From positions 37,548 through 101,547 of the forward strand of contig NZ_AHJE01000065.1 in the NCBI RefSeq assembly GCF_000243095.1: 64,000 nt of DNA, in the 5' to 3' direction. The stretch is from Cupriavidus basilensis OR16 (GTDB lineage: Bacteria; Pseudomonadota; Gammaproteobacteria; Burkholderiales; Burkholderiaceae). A program made the translations under genes and the position numbers. The stretch's first letter is position 1. Each line of letters begins with the position of its first letter. Under the pieces are notes generated by a model. That model did not search any database and was not told the DNA's origin. It saw nothing but the letters and a program-made list of their open reading frames with translations. Positions 1-8,866 of the stretch are shown one piece after another.

Positions 1-383
<383 letters not shown>

Positions 384-555
384 AGGGGTATCGGGATGAA
401 CAAATGAGGGCAGGCTCAGGCGCGGTCCATGTTGACCGGGAACACTGCTCGCATTTGCTCACAGGCGCGCCGGACCTGCCGGGGCCTTGCGATGGGCCGC
501 ATTGTACAACCAAAATCCGGCATCACCGCCTTAAATGCCGCCCCGGCCCCGGACG

Positions 556-1368
556 TCAGGCCGTGGCTTGCTCCGGCAACTGGTGCCGGAAGCGTTCGCG
601 GCCGGTATAGAGCAGGAAGTGGCGCCCCGTGCATCTGGCAAAGAGAGCCAGGTTGACGCGCCGGGCCATCTGGTAGCCCATCTGCGTGACGCCCGAGCGC
701 GACAGCAGGAAGGGGATGCCCATCTGGGCACCCTTGATCACCATCTCCGAGGTCAGCCGCCCGGTGGTGTAGAAGACCTTGTCGGCGCCGCTCATGCCTT
801 CGAGCCACATCAGTCCCGCGATGGCATCCACGGCGTTGTGCCGGCCCACATCCTCGATGAACATCAGCAGCTCGCGCCCGCGGAACAGCGCGCAGCCATG
901 CACGGAGCCAGCCTGTTTGTAGACCGACTGCTGCAGCCGGATGGTATCGACGATGCTGTAAAGCGTTTCCTGGTCGAGGGTGGCGTCGTCCGGCAGGCGG
1001 ATGTTGTCGACCTCGTCCAGCAGCGAGCCGAACACCGTGCCCTGGCCGCAGCCGGTGGTCACCACGCGGTGGGAGGTACGCTCTTCGATGCGGTCCACGC
1101 CCGTGCGGGTCGTGACGGCGGCGGATTCGGTTTCCCAGTCGACCTGGATCGCGGCGATATCCTCGACCGATTCGACCAGGCGCTGGTTGCGCAGATAGCC
1201 CAGCACCAGGGCCTCGGGCGCCCCGCCCAGCGTCATCAGCGTCACCAGCTCGCGTTTGTCCAGGTAGACCGTCAGCGGGCGCTCGCCGGGCAGGAAGGCC
1301 TGCCGCACGCGCCCCTGCTCGTCGACCACCTCGACCTCCTCGATCAAGGGGACGCACGCGTGGGTCAT
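556..1368 (-). CDS. fdhD: Formate dehydrogenase accessory sulfurtransferase FdhD
   Basis: FdhD passes sulfur from a cysteine desulfurase to the molybdenum cofactor of formate dehydrogenase and is needed for its activity. The protein has the family core with TTGCGQGTVFG near residue 115 and the C-terminal VFYTTGRLTSEMVIKGA and GRHFLLYTG stretches. In E. coli FdhD the sulfur-carrying site is a CxxC pair (Cys121/Cys124); here the corresponding loop shows one cysteine followed by GQG. The start is uncertain. I chose the ATG at 1368 (MTHACVP); in-frame ATGs at 1386 and 1452 are possible, and the latter lies just after the sodC stop. It closes the formate dehydrogenase gene group. Confidence 0.9.
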   Translation of the reverse strand: MTHACVPLIEEVEVVDEQGRVRQAFLPGERPLTVYLDKRELVTLMTLGGAPEALVLGYLRNQRLVESVEDIAAIQVDWETESAAVTTRTGVDRIEERTSHRVVTTGCGQGTVFGSLLDEVDNIRLPDDATLDQETLYSIVDTIRLQQSVYKQAGSVHGCALFRGRELLMFIEDVGRHNAVDAIAGLMWLEGMSGADKVFYTTGRLTSEMVIKGAQMGIPFLLSRSGVTQMGYQMARRVNLALFARCTGRHFLLYTGRERFRHQLPEQATA

Positions 1369-1455
1369 TTCAGGGCGCAGTGGCATGGGCGTGGGGGATG
1401 CGGGAGGAGCGGCGCGCGCCGGGAGCGGCCGGCCCGCGCTGCCCCGCCCCATCTG

Positions 1456-1995
1456 TCAGGACTTGGCGATCACGCCGCAAGCGATGCGGCCGCCGGAATT
1501 GCCGGTGGGCTGGGTCTTGTAGTCGTCCGGGTCCTTGTGGACGACCACCGCGCGGCCCACCACGCTGGTGGGGCCGGGGGCCACGGTCACGCCGCTCAGC
1601 TCGAAGCTGGCCTGGGCGCGGCCGGTGGCATCGGCCTTGAGGTTGTTGATGTCGCCGGCGTGATGGTCTGGCATCGACATCGAGCCGTGCGGCTTGCCAG
1701 TCGGATTGAAGTGGCCGCCCGCGCTCATGGCGTCGGGGGCTGAGCAATCGCCCTTCTCGTGCACGTGGAAGCCATGCTCGCTATTGGGCGGCAGGCCCGT
1801 TACGTCGGCCTTGACCAGCACCGTGGCGCCGCGTTGGGTGAAGGTGATGCTGCCCTGCGTCGCGGTGCCGCTCTTGGACGCCAGCGCGGCGACAGCGGTC
1901 TCGGAACTTCCCATCCCCATGTCGGCGCAGCCGGCCAGGCCGCCTGCCAGGGTTCCCGCTACCGCCAGACCGAAAAGTACACGTGCACACTTCAT
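1456..1995 (-). CDS. sodC: Cu/Zn superoxide dismutase, exported lipoprotein-like
   Basis: Dismutates superoxide in the periplasm using copper and zinc. The mature part carries the copper-ligand motif GFHVHEKGDC, the zinc-loop histidines in GGHFNPTGKPHG and DHHAGD, and the C-terminal GNSGGRIACGVI with the partner cysteine of the usual disulfide. The 179-residue protein starts MKCARVLFGLAVAG, followed by a LAGC lipobox near residue 24, so it is probably a lipoprotein. The ATG at 1995 has GAGGAG just upstream. A longer in-frame ORF exists upstream, but its basic, unstructured extension would bury the signal peptide. It sits between fdhD and a small secreted protein. Confidence 0.93.
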   Translation of the reverse strand: MKCARVLFGLAVAGTLAGGLAGCADMGMGSSETAVAALASKSGTATQGSITFTQRGATVLVKADVTGLPPNSEHGFHVHEKGDCSAPDAMSAGGHFNPTGKPHGSMSMPDHHAGDINNLKADATGRAQASFELSGVTVAPGPTSVVGRAVVVHKDPDDYKTQPTGNSGGRIACGVIAKS

Positions 1996-2008
1996 GCCGA
2001 ATCTCCTC

Positions 2009-2411
2009 TCACGGTGATGTCCGGGGCGATTGTACCGCTCCCGTGCCCGGCGCTGCGGCCGGTTTGTGATCGGAAGGCGCTGCGATGGGTGCCGTGGAAG
2101 GCCCTGCCGCGATTTTTGCGGCACCGTCCGCGGCCGGCGCTGACGCCACGAACGGGCCCGGATCGGCGCACGGCGCGGTCGTGGCGGCCGGCGGTGTTTC
2201 CTTGCCTTTGGCTTTCATGTCGCTGTAGTAGCGCGCCGCCGCCTTGTCCTGTGCCAGGCAAAGCTGATAGGCGGCCACCTTGTCGGCCCAGCCGGCGCGC
2301 GCCTTGGCCTCGTCGGCCTTGAGCTTTTTGCGCCTCCGTGGGCGGCGGCAGCCTGGCCAGGGCGCCCGTGCCGCCAAGGGCCAGGGCGAGCGCCAGCAGA
2401 ATGCGGTTCAT
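2009..2411 (-). pseudogene. Small secreted protein of unknown function, frame broken by one base
   Basis: I do not recognise a function. Reading from the ATG at 2411 gives a clean signal peptide (MNRILLALALALGGTGALA) and PPPTEAQK. The frame is then lost in a run of five A (minus strand, 2325-2329). Dropping one A continues as LKADEAKARAGWADKVAAYQLC through CADPGPFV to a stop at 2009, about 133 residues in all. It looks like a soluble periplasmic protein with an alanine- and proline-rich tail and two cysteines. The single homopolymer error suggests a sequencing fault and not a dead gene. It lies between sodC and the formate dehydrogenase gamma gene. Confidence 0.6.
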
Positions 2412-2445
2412 GGATGGGGCTCCTCGTTGGGGATCGGCGATGCGC

Positions 2446-3669
2446 TCAGACTTTGCCCGGGCTGGCCCGGCCGCCGGCGCGCGCGCCCGGCTCCGGCTCG
2501 GCCGCGCGCTGCACGGGGATCTTGCCGGCCTTGATATCGTCGTACCAGAGCTCGTGGTGCTCCTTGGCCCAGGCTTCATCGACCCAGCCGTCGCGCATGG
2601 CGCGGTAGGCACCTTCCATGCCGATGGTGCCCATGTAGATATGGCCGCAGGCCATGGCCATCATCAGCACCGCCGCGATGCCATGGATGACGTTGGCGAT
2701 CTGCATGGTGGCGCGGTAGAAGTCCATGCCGGGCACGATCATGTCGAGCACCCAGCCGGAGGCCGACAGGATCAGGCCGAAGACCACCAACCCGCCCCAG
2801 AACCAGGCCTTCTCGCCAGCGTTGAAACGCCCGCTTGGCACGTGCTGGCCGGACACGAGCCCGCCGAGCTTGATGAACCACTGCCAGTCCTCCCGGGCGG
2901 GGAAGTTGTCGCGCACGAAGATCACGAAGCCGACGATGATCGACAAGGTGAAGACCGGGCCGACGACGTTGTGAACGTTCTTCAGCAGGTAGGTGAGCCA
3001 GCCGAACAAAGTGTGGCCCATCAGCGGCAACAGGAAATACTTGCCGAACAGCATCGCGATGCCCGAGACCGCCAGCGTGACGAATGAGATCGCCATGGTC
3101 CAGTGCACCAGGCGCTCCAGCGGCGTGAAGCGCTGGATCATGCGGCCGGTACGCGGCGTCTTGAGCGGGATGGCGCCGCGCCAGAAAAAGAAGGCCAGAA
3201 TCGCGGCGGGCACGGTGACGATCAGCCAGCCGCCCCAGACCGTGATCACGCCATTGCGGAACAGCCGCCACTTCTGGCCGGTGCGCTGGATCAGCACGCC
3301 GGCCTCCTTGGCGGGCAGGCTGCTGTAGTGCGCCTGGTCGGAATTCACCTCGCGCCACACCGGCGCGTTGTTGCCGGGCTGCGACTGCGTGCGCGCCTGC
3401 TGGGCCTGCGCCTCGGCGGCGATATCGCGCTTGGGCACATTGAAGATGTTCTCGGACGCGATGCCCGCGAAGGGCTGAACCGGGTGCGTGGCCGGATTGT
3501 TCGCGTCGGCAGGAATGGCGTCGGCAGGCACGGCGGCGGCAGGCGTGGCAGGCGCGGCCTGTGGCGCCGATGCCTGGGCCCGCGCGGCACCGGGTGGCGC
3601 CAGCAGGGCCAGCGCGCAGGCCACTCCCGCCAGATAGCGGAACCAGCCAGGATTGAGCGTCGGCTTCAT
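2446..3669 (-). CDS. fdhC: Formate dehydrogenase gamma subunit, cytochrome b556
   Basis: Membrane di-heme cytochrome b subunit that anchors formate dehydrogenase and passes electrons to quinone. The 407-residue protein starts with a signal-like segment, then an alanine/proline-rich periplasmic stretch to about residue 110. Hydrophobic helices follow (GWLIVTVPAAILAFFFW, then FTPLERLVHWTMAISFVTLAVSG), with histidines suited to heme b binding in LERLVHW, MGHTLFGW, NVHNVVG and IHGIAA. The start at 3669 has a strong GGAGGG ribosome site. The FdnI/FdoI core is at residues 160-390; the long N-terminal extension is typical of the betaproteobacterial form. It follows the lipoprotein and beta subunit genes in the same operon. 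Confidence 0.92.
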   Translation of the reverse strand: MKPTLNPGWFRYLAGVACALALLAPPGAARAQASAPQAAPATPAAAVPADAIPADANNPATHPVQPFAGIASENIFNVPKRDIAAEAQAQQARTQSQPGNNAPVWREVNSDQAHYSSLPAKEAGVLIQRTGQKWRLFRNGVITVWGGWLIVTVPAAILAFFFWRGAIPLKTPRTGRMIQRFTPLERLVHWTMAISFVTLAVSGIAMLFGKYFLLPLMGHTLFGWLTYLLKNVHNVVGPVFTLSIIVGFVIFVRDNFPAREDWQWFIKLGGLVSGQHVPSGRFNAGEKAWFWGGLVVFGLILSASGWVLDMIVPGMDFYRATMQIANVIHGIAAVLMMAMACGHIYMGTIGMEGAYRAMRDGWVDEAWAKEHHELWYDDIKAGKIPVQRAAEPEPGARAGGRASPGKV

Positions 3670-3709
3670 ATGCCCTCCATTGGCGCGGCCGGGGTTCGCG
3701 TCGCCCGGG

Positions 3710-3943
3710 TCATGGCGTGCGCTTGTATTCGTTCTGGTTCTGGTTGCGCTCGCGGATCTGGTTTTGCCAGCTGGTCTTGTCGCCCGGCGTCCAGCCCTTG
3801 ACCACGAACGGATCGCCCGGCGCGCCCTCGTAGGCCGGCGCGTCGGATTTCTTGTGCGCCGCGGTGGCAGTCTGCGGGCGTTCGCCGCATGCGGCCAGCG
3901 CGGCGCTGCCAGCAGCCAGCAGGATCAGGAGCAGGCGGGTCAT
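3710..3943 (-). CDS. Small lipoprotein between formate dehydrogenase beta and gamma genes
   Basis: A 77-residue protein, MTRLLLILLAAGSAALAACG, with a clear lipobox (LAAC), so it should be lipid-anchored facing the periplasm. The mature part is short and polar (DPFVVKGWTPGDKTSWQNQ then RNQNQNEYKRTP) with no domain I recognise. Its ATG overlaps the stop of the beta subunit gene in an ATGA arrangement, and the gamma subunit follows closely, so it must be translated with the dehydrogenase. I infer a structural or assembly role in the membrane complex, which the sequence alone does not prove. Confidence 0.8.
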   Translation of the reverse strand: MTRLLLILLAAGSAALAACGERPQTATAAHKKSDAPAYEGAPGDPFVVKGWTPGDKTSWQNQIRERNQNQNEYKRTP

Positions 3944-4596
3944 GATGGCTGCGCTCCCGATACGGGCGGTGCGGCAGCCGGGGCCGCAGGCGCGCCCTGC
4001 GCGGCCCCCTTGTTGCCATAGGCCGTGCCCCAGCCAAAGACATCGCCGCCCTTGCCGCGCTTGATGACCCGGTTGCGCAGGATGTCGGCGATCACGTCGC
4101 CGTCGCCGCCCAGCAGCGCCTTGGTCGAGCACATTTCCGCGCACAGCGGCAGCTTGCCTTCGGCCAGCCGGTTGCGCCCGTACTTCTCGAACTCTGCGTC
4201 GCTGCCGTTTTTCTCCGGTCCGCCCGCGCAGAAGGTGCACTTGTCCATCTTGCCGCGCACGCCGAAGGTCCCCGCGCTGGGGAACTGGGGTGCGCCGAAC
4301 GGGCAGGCATAGGAACAGTAGCCGCAGCCGATGCAGACGTCCTTGTCGTGCAGCACCACGCCGTCTTCGGTGCGGTAGAAGCAGTCGACCGGGCAAACCG
4401 CCATGCAGGGCGCATCCGAGCAGTGCATGCAGGCGACCGAGATTGACTTCTCGGCGCCGACGATGCCATCGTTGACCGTCACCACGCGGCGGCGGTTGAC
4501 GCCCCACGGCACCTCGTGCTCGTTCTTGCAGGCGGTGACGCAGCTATTGCACTCGATGCACCGTTCGGCGTCACAGATGAATTTCATGCGTGCCAT
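3940..4596 (-). CDS. fdhB: Formate dehydrogenase beta subunit, four 4Fe-4S clusters
   Basis: Electron-transfer subunit that carries electrons from the catalytic alpha subunit to the cytochrome b subunit. Cysteine motifs in order are CIECNSCVTAC (residues 13-23), CMHCSDAPCMAVCP (about 56), CIGCGYCSYACP (about 89) and CTFC...CAEMCSTKAL. This is the four-cluster layout of the FdnH/HybA family. At 218 residues it is shorter than E. coli FdnH (about 290) and shows no C-terminal membrane helix; the tail is alanine/proline-rich. An AAGGA ribosome site precedes the ATG at 4596. It lies 43 bases after alpha and overlaps the lipoprotein start. Confidence 0.94.
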   Translation of the reverse strand: MARMKFICDAERCIECNSCVTACKNEHEVPWGVNRRRVVTVNDGIVGAEKSISVACMHCSDAPCMAVCPVDCFYRTEDGVVLHDKDVCIGCGYCSYACPFGAPQFPSAGTFGVRGKMDKCTFCAGGPEKNGSDAEFEKYGRNRLAEGKLPLCAEMCSTKALLGGDGDVIADILRNRVIKRGKGGDVFGWGTAYGNKGAAQGAPAAPAAAPPVSGAQPS

Positions 4597-4639
4597 GGTC
4601 GTTCCTTGCCCTTGATCTCAGTCTCAGTCTCTGTCGCAA

Positions 4640-7600
4640 TCAGGCGAACCGTTCGATCTGGCAGATCGTGGTCTTGGTTTCCTGCATCATCGTCACCGCG
4701 TCATAGCCGTAGGTGGTGGCCGTGTTGACCGCCTCGCCGCGCACGATCGGCATCGCGCCATCGGGGTAGTAGTCCTTGAGGTCCTTGCCCTGCCACCAGC
4801 CCGAGAAGTGGAACGGGATGAAGGCGGTATCCACCCCGACGCGCTCGGTCACCAGGGCGCGCACCTTGATGCGCGCGCCGGTCGGTGTCTTCACCCAGCA
4901 GAAGTCGCCGTTGCGGATGCCGCGCTCGGAGGCTGCGCGCGGATTGATCTCGACGAAATTCTCCTGCTGCAGTTCCGCCAGCCACGGGTTGGAACGGGTC
5001 TCCTCGCCCCCACCCTCGAATTCGACCAGGCGGCCCGAGGTGAGGATGATCGGGAATTTCTCGTAGACCTTGTTCTCGATATTGCGCTGCTGCACCGATT
5101 TGTACAGCGTGGGCAGCCGCCAGAACGCCATCTTGTCGTCGTGCGTCGGGTACTTGGCGACCATATCGGGCCGCGTCGAGTACAGCGGCTCGCGGTGCTG
5201 CGGAATCGGGTCGGGGAAGTTCCAAACGACCGCCCGCGCCTTGGCATTGCCAAAGGGATGGCAGCCATGGTTCTTCAGCACCACGCGCTGGATGCCGCCG
5301 GACAGATCGGTCTTCCAGTTCTTGCCCTCGGCCTTCTGCTTCTCGGCGTCGGTCAGCTCGTCCCACCAGCCCAGCTTCTTCAGCAGCACGTGGTCGAACT
5401 CGGGATAGCCCGTGGTGATATCCGCGCCCTTTGAATACGAACCGTCCTCGGCCAGCAGGTTGACACCATCGCGCTCCACGCCGAAATTGGCGCGGAAGTT
5501 GCCGCCGCCATCCATGACATGCTTACTGGTTTCGTACAGGTTGGGCGAGCCCGGGTGCTTGAGCTCCGGCGTGCCATAGCATGGCCACGGCAGGCCAAAG
5601 TAGTCGCCGGTCAGGTCGTAGCCGGTCAGCGGATCCTTGCCGCCCTTGCAGCGCAGCGTGCGGACGTCGAACAGGTGCATATTGCGCATATGCGACTTGA
5701 GCCGCTCGGGCGATTGCCCGGTATAGCCGATGGTCCAGTTGCTGGCGTTGATCTCGCGCAGGATGGACTCGACCTCGGGCTCCATCCAGGTGCGCCCCGC
5801 ACGCTTGACCTCGAGCATCTTGTAGTTCTTGGACAGCTCCTTGCCGAAGCCAAGGCGCTCCGCGAAGGCTTGCATGATGGTGTGGTCGGGCATCGATTCG
5901 AACAGCGGCTCGATCACCTTCTCGCGCCATTGCAGCGAGCGGTTGGAGGCCGTGCAGGTCCCCGTGGTCTCGAATTGCGTGCAGGCCGGAAGCAGGTAGA
6001 CCGCGCGGTTCGGGTTGACCTTGTCACCCTCCGCCGGCGGCATGTTGGCCATCGCCGCGGTGGCCGACGGATAGGGGTCGATCACCACCAGCAGGTCGAG
6101 CTTGTCGAGGGCCTTCTTCATCTCCAGGCCGCGCGTCTGCGAGTTGGGCGCGTGCCCCCAAAAGAACACGCCCCGGACGTTGTTGTCCTGGTCGATCAGC
6201 TCAGGGTTCTCGGTGACGATGTCGATCCAGCGCGACACCGTGGTGCCGGACTTCTCCATCATCGCCTGCGAGGCGTACTGTTTCTTGATCCATTCGTAGT
6301 CCACGCCCCACACCGCGGCGAAGTGCTTCCACGCACCGGTAGCCAGGCCGTAGTAGCCCGGCAGCGAGTCGGGGTTGGGGCCCACGTCGGTGGCGCCCTG
6401 CACGTTGTCGTGGCCGCGGAAGATGTTGGCGCCGCCGCCCGACACGCCGATATTGCCCAGCGCCAGCTGCACGATGCAGGAGGCGCGCACGATCGCGTTG
6501 CCGATGGTGTGCTGGGTCTGGCCCATGCACCACACCAGCGTGCTGGGGCGGTTCTTGGCCATGATCTCGGCGACCATGTAGACCTCGGCCTCGGGCACGC
6601 CGCAGACTTCCTCGACCTTGTCGGGCGTCCACTTGGCGAAGACTTCCTCCTTGACGCGGTCCATGCCGTAGACACGGTCGCTCAGGAACTTCTGGTCTTC
6701 CCAGCCGTTCTTGAAGATGTGGTACAGCATGCCGAACAGGAAGGCGATGTCGGTGCCCGAGCGTACCCGCACGTAATGGTCGGACTTGGCTGCCGTGCGG
6801 GTGTAGCGCGGATCGACCACGATCACCTTGCAGCCGTTTTCCTTGGCATGCAGCAGGTGCAGCATCGAAACCGGGTGCGCCTCGGCCGCGTTGGAGCCGA
6901 TATACAGCGCCGCACGGGCGTTCTGCATATCGTTGTACGAGTTGGTCATCGCACCGTAGCCCCACGTATTGGCCACGCCCGCCACCGTGGTGGAGTGGCA
7001 GATACGCGCCTGGTGGTCGGTGTTGTTGGTGCCGAAGAACGATACCCACTTGCGCAGCAGGTAGGCCCCCTCGTTGCTGTGCTTGGAAGAGCCGACGAAG
7101 AACATCGAATCCGGCCCGGTCTGCTGGCGGATCTCCTTCATTTTGGCGGTGACCTCGTCGAGCGCCTGGTCCCAGCTGATGCGTTGGTATTTGCCGGCCA
7201 CCAGCTTCATCGGGTACTTCAGACGGTACTCGCCGTGGCCGTGTTCGCGCAGCGCGGCACCCTTGGCGCAGTGCGCGCCCATATTGATCGGCGAATCGAA
7301 GACGGGCTCCTGGCGGATCCACACGCCGTTCTGCACCACGGCATCGACCGCGCAGCCCACCGAGCAATGGCCGCAGACGGTGCGCCGCACAACGATATCG
7401 CTTTTGCCCTCGCCGCCACCGGCCGCGTCCGCAGCATCGGCCCGGCGCAACAGCGTCAGCTGCGAGGCCGCCAGCCCCACGCCTACGCCAATGCCGGAGC
7501 GCTTGAGAAAACTGCGCCGGTCCATGGTGGGCATTGCGCCCGCCAGCCCGGCGGCCAGGCGCCCGGAGAGCCGGCCCGTTGCGCGCTCGGCCAGGCCGTC

Positions 7601-7654
7601 GGCCGTGTGCGAAGGTGCGCCGCCCTGCGCCGCGCGTTTGCGGGTCAAGATCAT
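4640..7654 (-). CDS. fdhA: Formate dehydrogenase alpha subunit, Mo-bis-MGD, Tat-exported
   Basis: Catalytic subunit that oxidises formate to CO2 at a molybdenum bis-molybdopterin site. Of 1004 residues, the first 75 hold a twin-arginine signal (RRSFLKRSG, then a hydrophobic run), indicating folded export to the periplasm. CGHCSVGC with MGAHCAKGA (residues about 90-120) binds one 4Fe-4S cluster. The Mo ligand position, near residue 217, reads ARICHSTTVAG: cysteine where E. coli FdnG has selenocysteine. The C-terminal molydopterin dinucleotide-binding region ends VTMMQETKTTICQIERFA. An AGGGG site supports the ATG at 7654; a later ATG before the RR motif is possible. It heads the core alpha-beta-lipoprotein-gamma operon. 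Confidence 0.96.
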   Translation of the reverse strand: MILTRKRAAQGGAPSHTADGLAERATGRLSGRLAAGLAGAMPTMDRRSFLKRSGIGVGVGLAASQLTLLRRADAADAAGGGEGKSDIVVRRTVCGHCSVGCAVDAVVQNGVWIRQEPVFDSPINMGAHCAKGAALREHGHGEYRLKYPMKLVAGKYQRISWDQALDEVTAKMKEIRQQTGPDSMFFVGSSKHSNEGAYLLRKWVSFFGTNNTDHQARICHSTTVAGVANTWGYGAMTNSYNDMQNARAALYIGSNAAEAHPVSMLHLLHAKENGCKVIVVDPRYTRTAAKSDHYVRVRSGTDIAFLFGMLYHIFKNGWEDQKFLSDRVYGMDRVKEEVFAKWTPDKVEEVCGVPEAEVYMVAEIMAKNRPSTLVWCMGQTQHTIGNAIVRASCIVQLALGNIGVSGGGANIFRGHDNVQGATDVGPNPDSLPGYYGLATGAWKHFAAVWGVDYEWIKKQYASQAMMEKSGTTVSRWIDIVTENPELIDQDNNVRGVFFWGHAPNSQTRGLEMKKALDKLDLLVVIDPYPSATAAMANMPPAEGDKVNPNRAVYLLPACTQFETTGTCTASNRSLQWREKVIEPLFESMPDHTIMQAFAERLGFGKELSKNYKMLEVKRAGRTWMEPEVESILREINASNWTIGYTGQSPERLKSHMRNMHLFDVRTLRCKGGKDPLTGYDLTGDYFGLPWPCYGTPELKHPGSPNLYETSKHVMDGGGNFRANFGVERDGVNLLAEDGSYSKGADITTGYPEFDHVLLKKLGWWDELTDAEKQKAEGKNWKTDLSGGIQRVVLKNHGCHPFGNAKARAVVWNFPDPIPQHREPLYSTRPDMVAKYPTHDDKMAFWRLPTLYKSVQQRNIENKVYEKFPIILTSGRLVEFEGGGEETRSNPWLAELQQENFVEINPRAASERGIRNGDFCWVKTPTGARIKVRALVTERVGVDTAFIPFHFSGWWQGKDLKDYYPDGAMPIVRGEAVNTATTYGYDAVTMMQETKTTICQIERFA

Positions 7655-7708
7655 GTATCACCCCTGGATGGAAACGAGGCCGAGCACGCGCACCAGGCGC
7701 GATGCCAC

Positions 7709-7918
7709 TCACACCAGCGTTGTCCGGTAGTACTTGAGAATGTGTTCGGTAACCCGGTAGCCCTCGCTGTCGCTGGGCGTGACATCCGGTGTGGCCGCTG
7801 CCGGCGTGGGCAAGGCCGGACCGCGCGCGGTCAGCGCGGCGGCGGCGCCGGCAGCGGCAACGACACCTGCGCCGGCAAGAAAAGTACGTCGTGCAACCCT
7901 GGGCTGCTTCTCTCTCAT
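7709..7918 (-). CDS. Small twin-arginine protein of the formate dehydrogenase region
   Basis: A 69-residue protein starting MREKQPRVARRTFLAGAGV, which has a twin-arginine signal followed by an alanine-rich hydrophobic segment and a short tail ending EGYRVTEHILKYYRTTLV. It matches the small 'formate dehydrogenase region Tat target' family that sits beside alpha-subunit genes; its biochemical role is unknown to me. The ATG at 7918 is preceded by GGAGCC. Upstream in-frame ATGs up to 8014 would add a non-signal extension and are less likely. The fdhA start lies 54 bases downstream. Confidence 0.85.
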   Translation of the reverse strand: MREKQPRVARRTFLAGAGVVAAAGAAAALTARGPALPTPAAATPDVTPSDSEGYRVTEHILKYYRTTLV

Positions 7919-8130
7919 GGGGGGCTCCTCGGCAGACAAACACCGATTACCAATCCAGTTATGTATTCTTTTGCTTATTTTAGATTGAATATGGCGAAAG
8001 ACCATGCAATGCACGGGTTTTTACCGATGCCGGCGCTTGAAAACGGCCTTGTCTCGACCGTTCTGGAACCAGGCCGGGGACACATTGCGCGCCCGCCTCC
8101 GACCCTCTCGCGACCTTCGGCCTTGCCGCC
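7919..8130. promoter_or_regulatory. AT-rich spacer upstream of the formate dehydrogenase structural genes
   Basis: The 212 bases between the TorD-like gene and the small Tat protein contain a strikingly AT-rich patch at about 7960-8010 in an otherwise high-GC sequence. On the minus strand it reads TTGCATGG...ATTCAATCTAAAATAAGC, which could hold a promoter for the fdh operon, but I cannot assign a convincing -35/-10 pair with normal spacing. No terminator is obvious. Confidence 0.35.
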
Positions 8131-8769
8131 TCAGTGCATGTCGAGCGCAATCGCCTCGACCGCCATGAAAGCCTTCAGCAGACCGGCCACATGCACGTAG
8201 AGGCGCGCTTGCGGATGCGCCGCCGCGGCATCGCACATGGTTTCCACCCATGACTGCAGATGCCGCGAGAAAAACTGCTGCTGCTCGGCGAGATTGGCGA
8301 TGCCGGCGTCCTCGCCCGCCACCAGGAAGCGCATCACCTCGCACAGCGTGGCGATATGGTCCTCGGTCTCGGTCACGTTGTCCTGGCGCACCAGGCCGTA
8401 GCGCGCAAGATCATCGCGCAGCGCCACCACCGGCCGCTCATTGAGAAAGCCCGTCTGGTAGTAGGAGCCGTACAGAAAGACCTCCGGCTTGCCCACGCCA
8501 ATAAACAATTGCTGGTACTCGTCGGCGGCCTGCGCGGCCGTAGTGACCGATGCTGCATCGCACAAACCATTCCAGGCTTCGCCCAGCGGCGTCATGGCGT
8601 CTTCGCCGTGGGCGCGGTTGGCGGCGATATGGTGCAGCAGCGCGGCATCCGGCGCGCGATATAACAGGGTGGCCAGCAGGCCATACAGGTCCGCGCGGGC
8701 GGTGTCCTCGGCATCGGCGGTGGCTTTGCTTGCAGGGGGGATCAGCTGGATAGGCTGGAAATCTGTCAT
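8131..8769 (-). CDS. TorD/DmsD-family molecular chaperone
   Basis: A 212-residue all-helical protein of the TorD/NarJ-like redox-enzyme maturation family. It has ADLYGLLATLLYRAPDAALL near residue 27, YQQLFIGVGKPEVFLYGSYY near residue 85 and DNVTETEDHIATLCEVMRFL near residue 130. These proteins bind the Tat signal of a molybdoenzyme and hold it back until the cofactor is loaded; the natural client here is the FdhA signal. It is encoded between the polyferredoxin and the structural genes, 97 bases after the former. The role is inferred from family and neighbourhood. Confidence 0.88.
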   Translation of the reverse strand: MTDFQPIQLIPPASKATADAEDTARADLYGLLATLLYRAPDAALLHHIAANRAHGEDAMTPLGEAWNGLCDAASVTTAAQAADEYQQLFIGVGKPEVFLYGSYYQTGFLNERPVVALRDDLARYGLVRQDNVTETEDHIATLCEVMRFLVAGEDAGIANLAEQQQFFSRHLQSWVETMCDAAAAHPQARLYVHVAGLLKAFMAVEAIALDMH

Positions 8770-8866
8770 ATCGTGATTGTTCTAGGGGTTTCCGGATAGC
8801 GCGGGCCGGGGTCGGGCGTCCCGCCGCGCGCACGCGGCAAGACGGCTTTCGTCCGGCGAGCCAGGC

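Noticed and set aside
5519..8200. 893-codon plus-strand ORF opposite fdhA
   Set aside because: GC-rich codon bias leaves the antisense frame open; the product is low-complexity and has no domain, while the opposite strand encodes a textbook FdhA.
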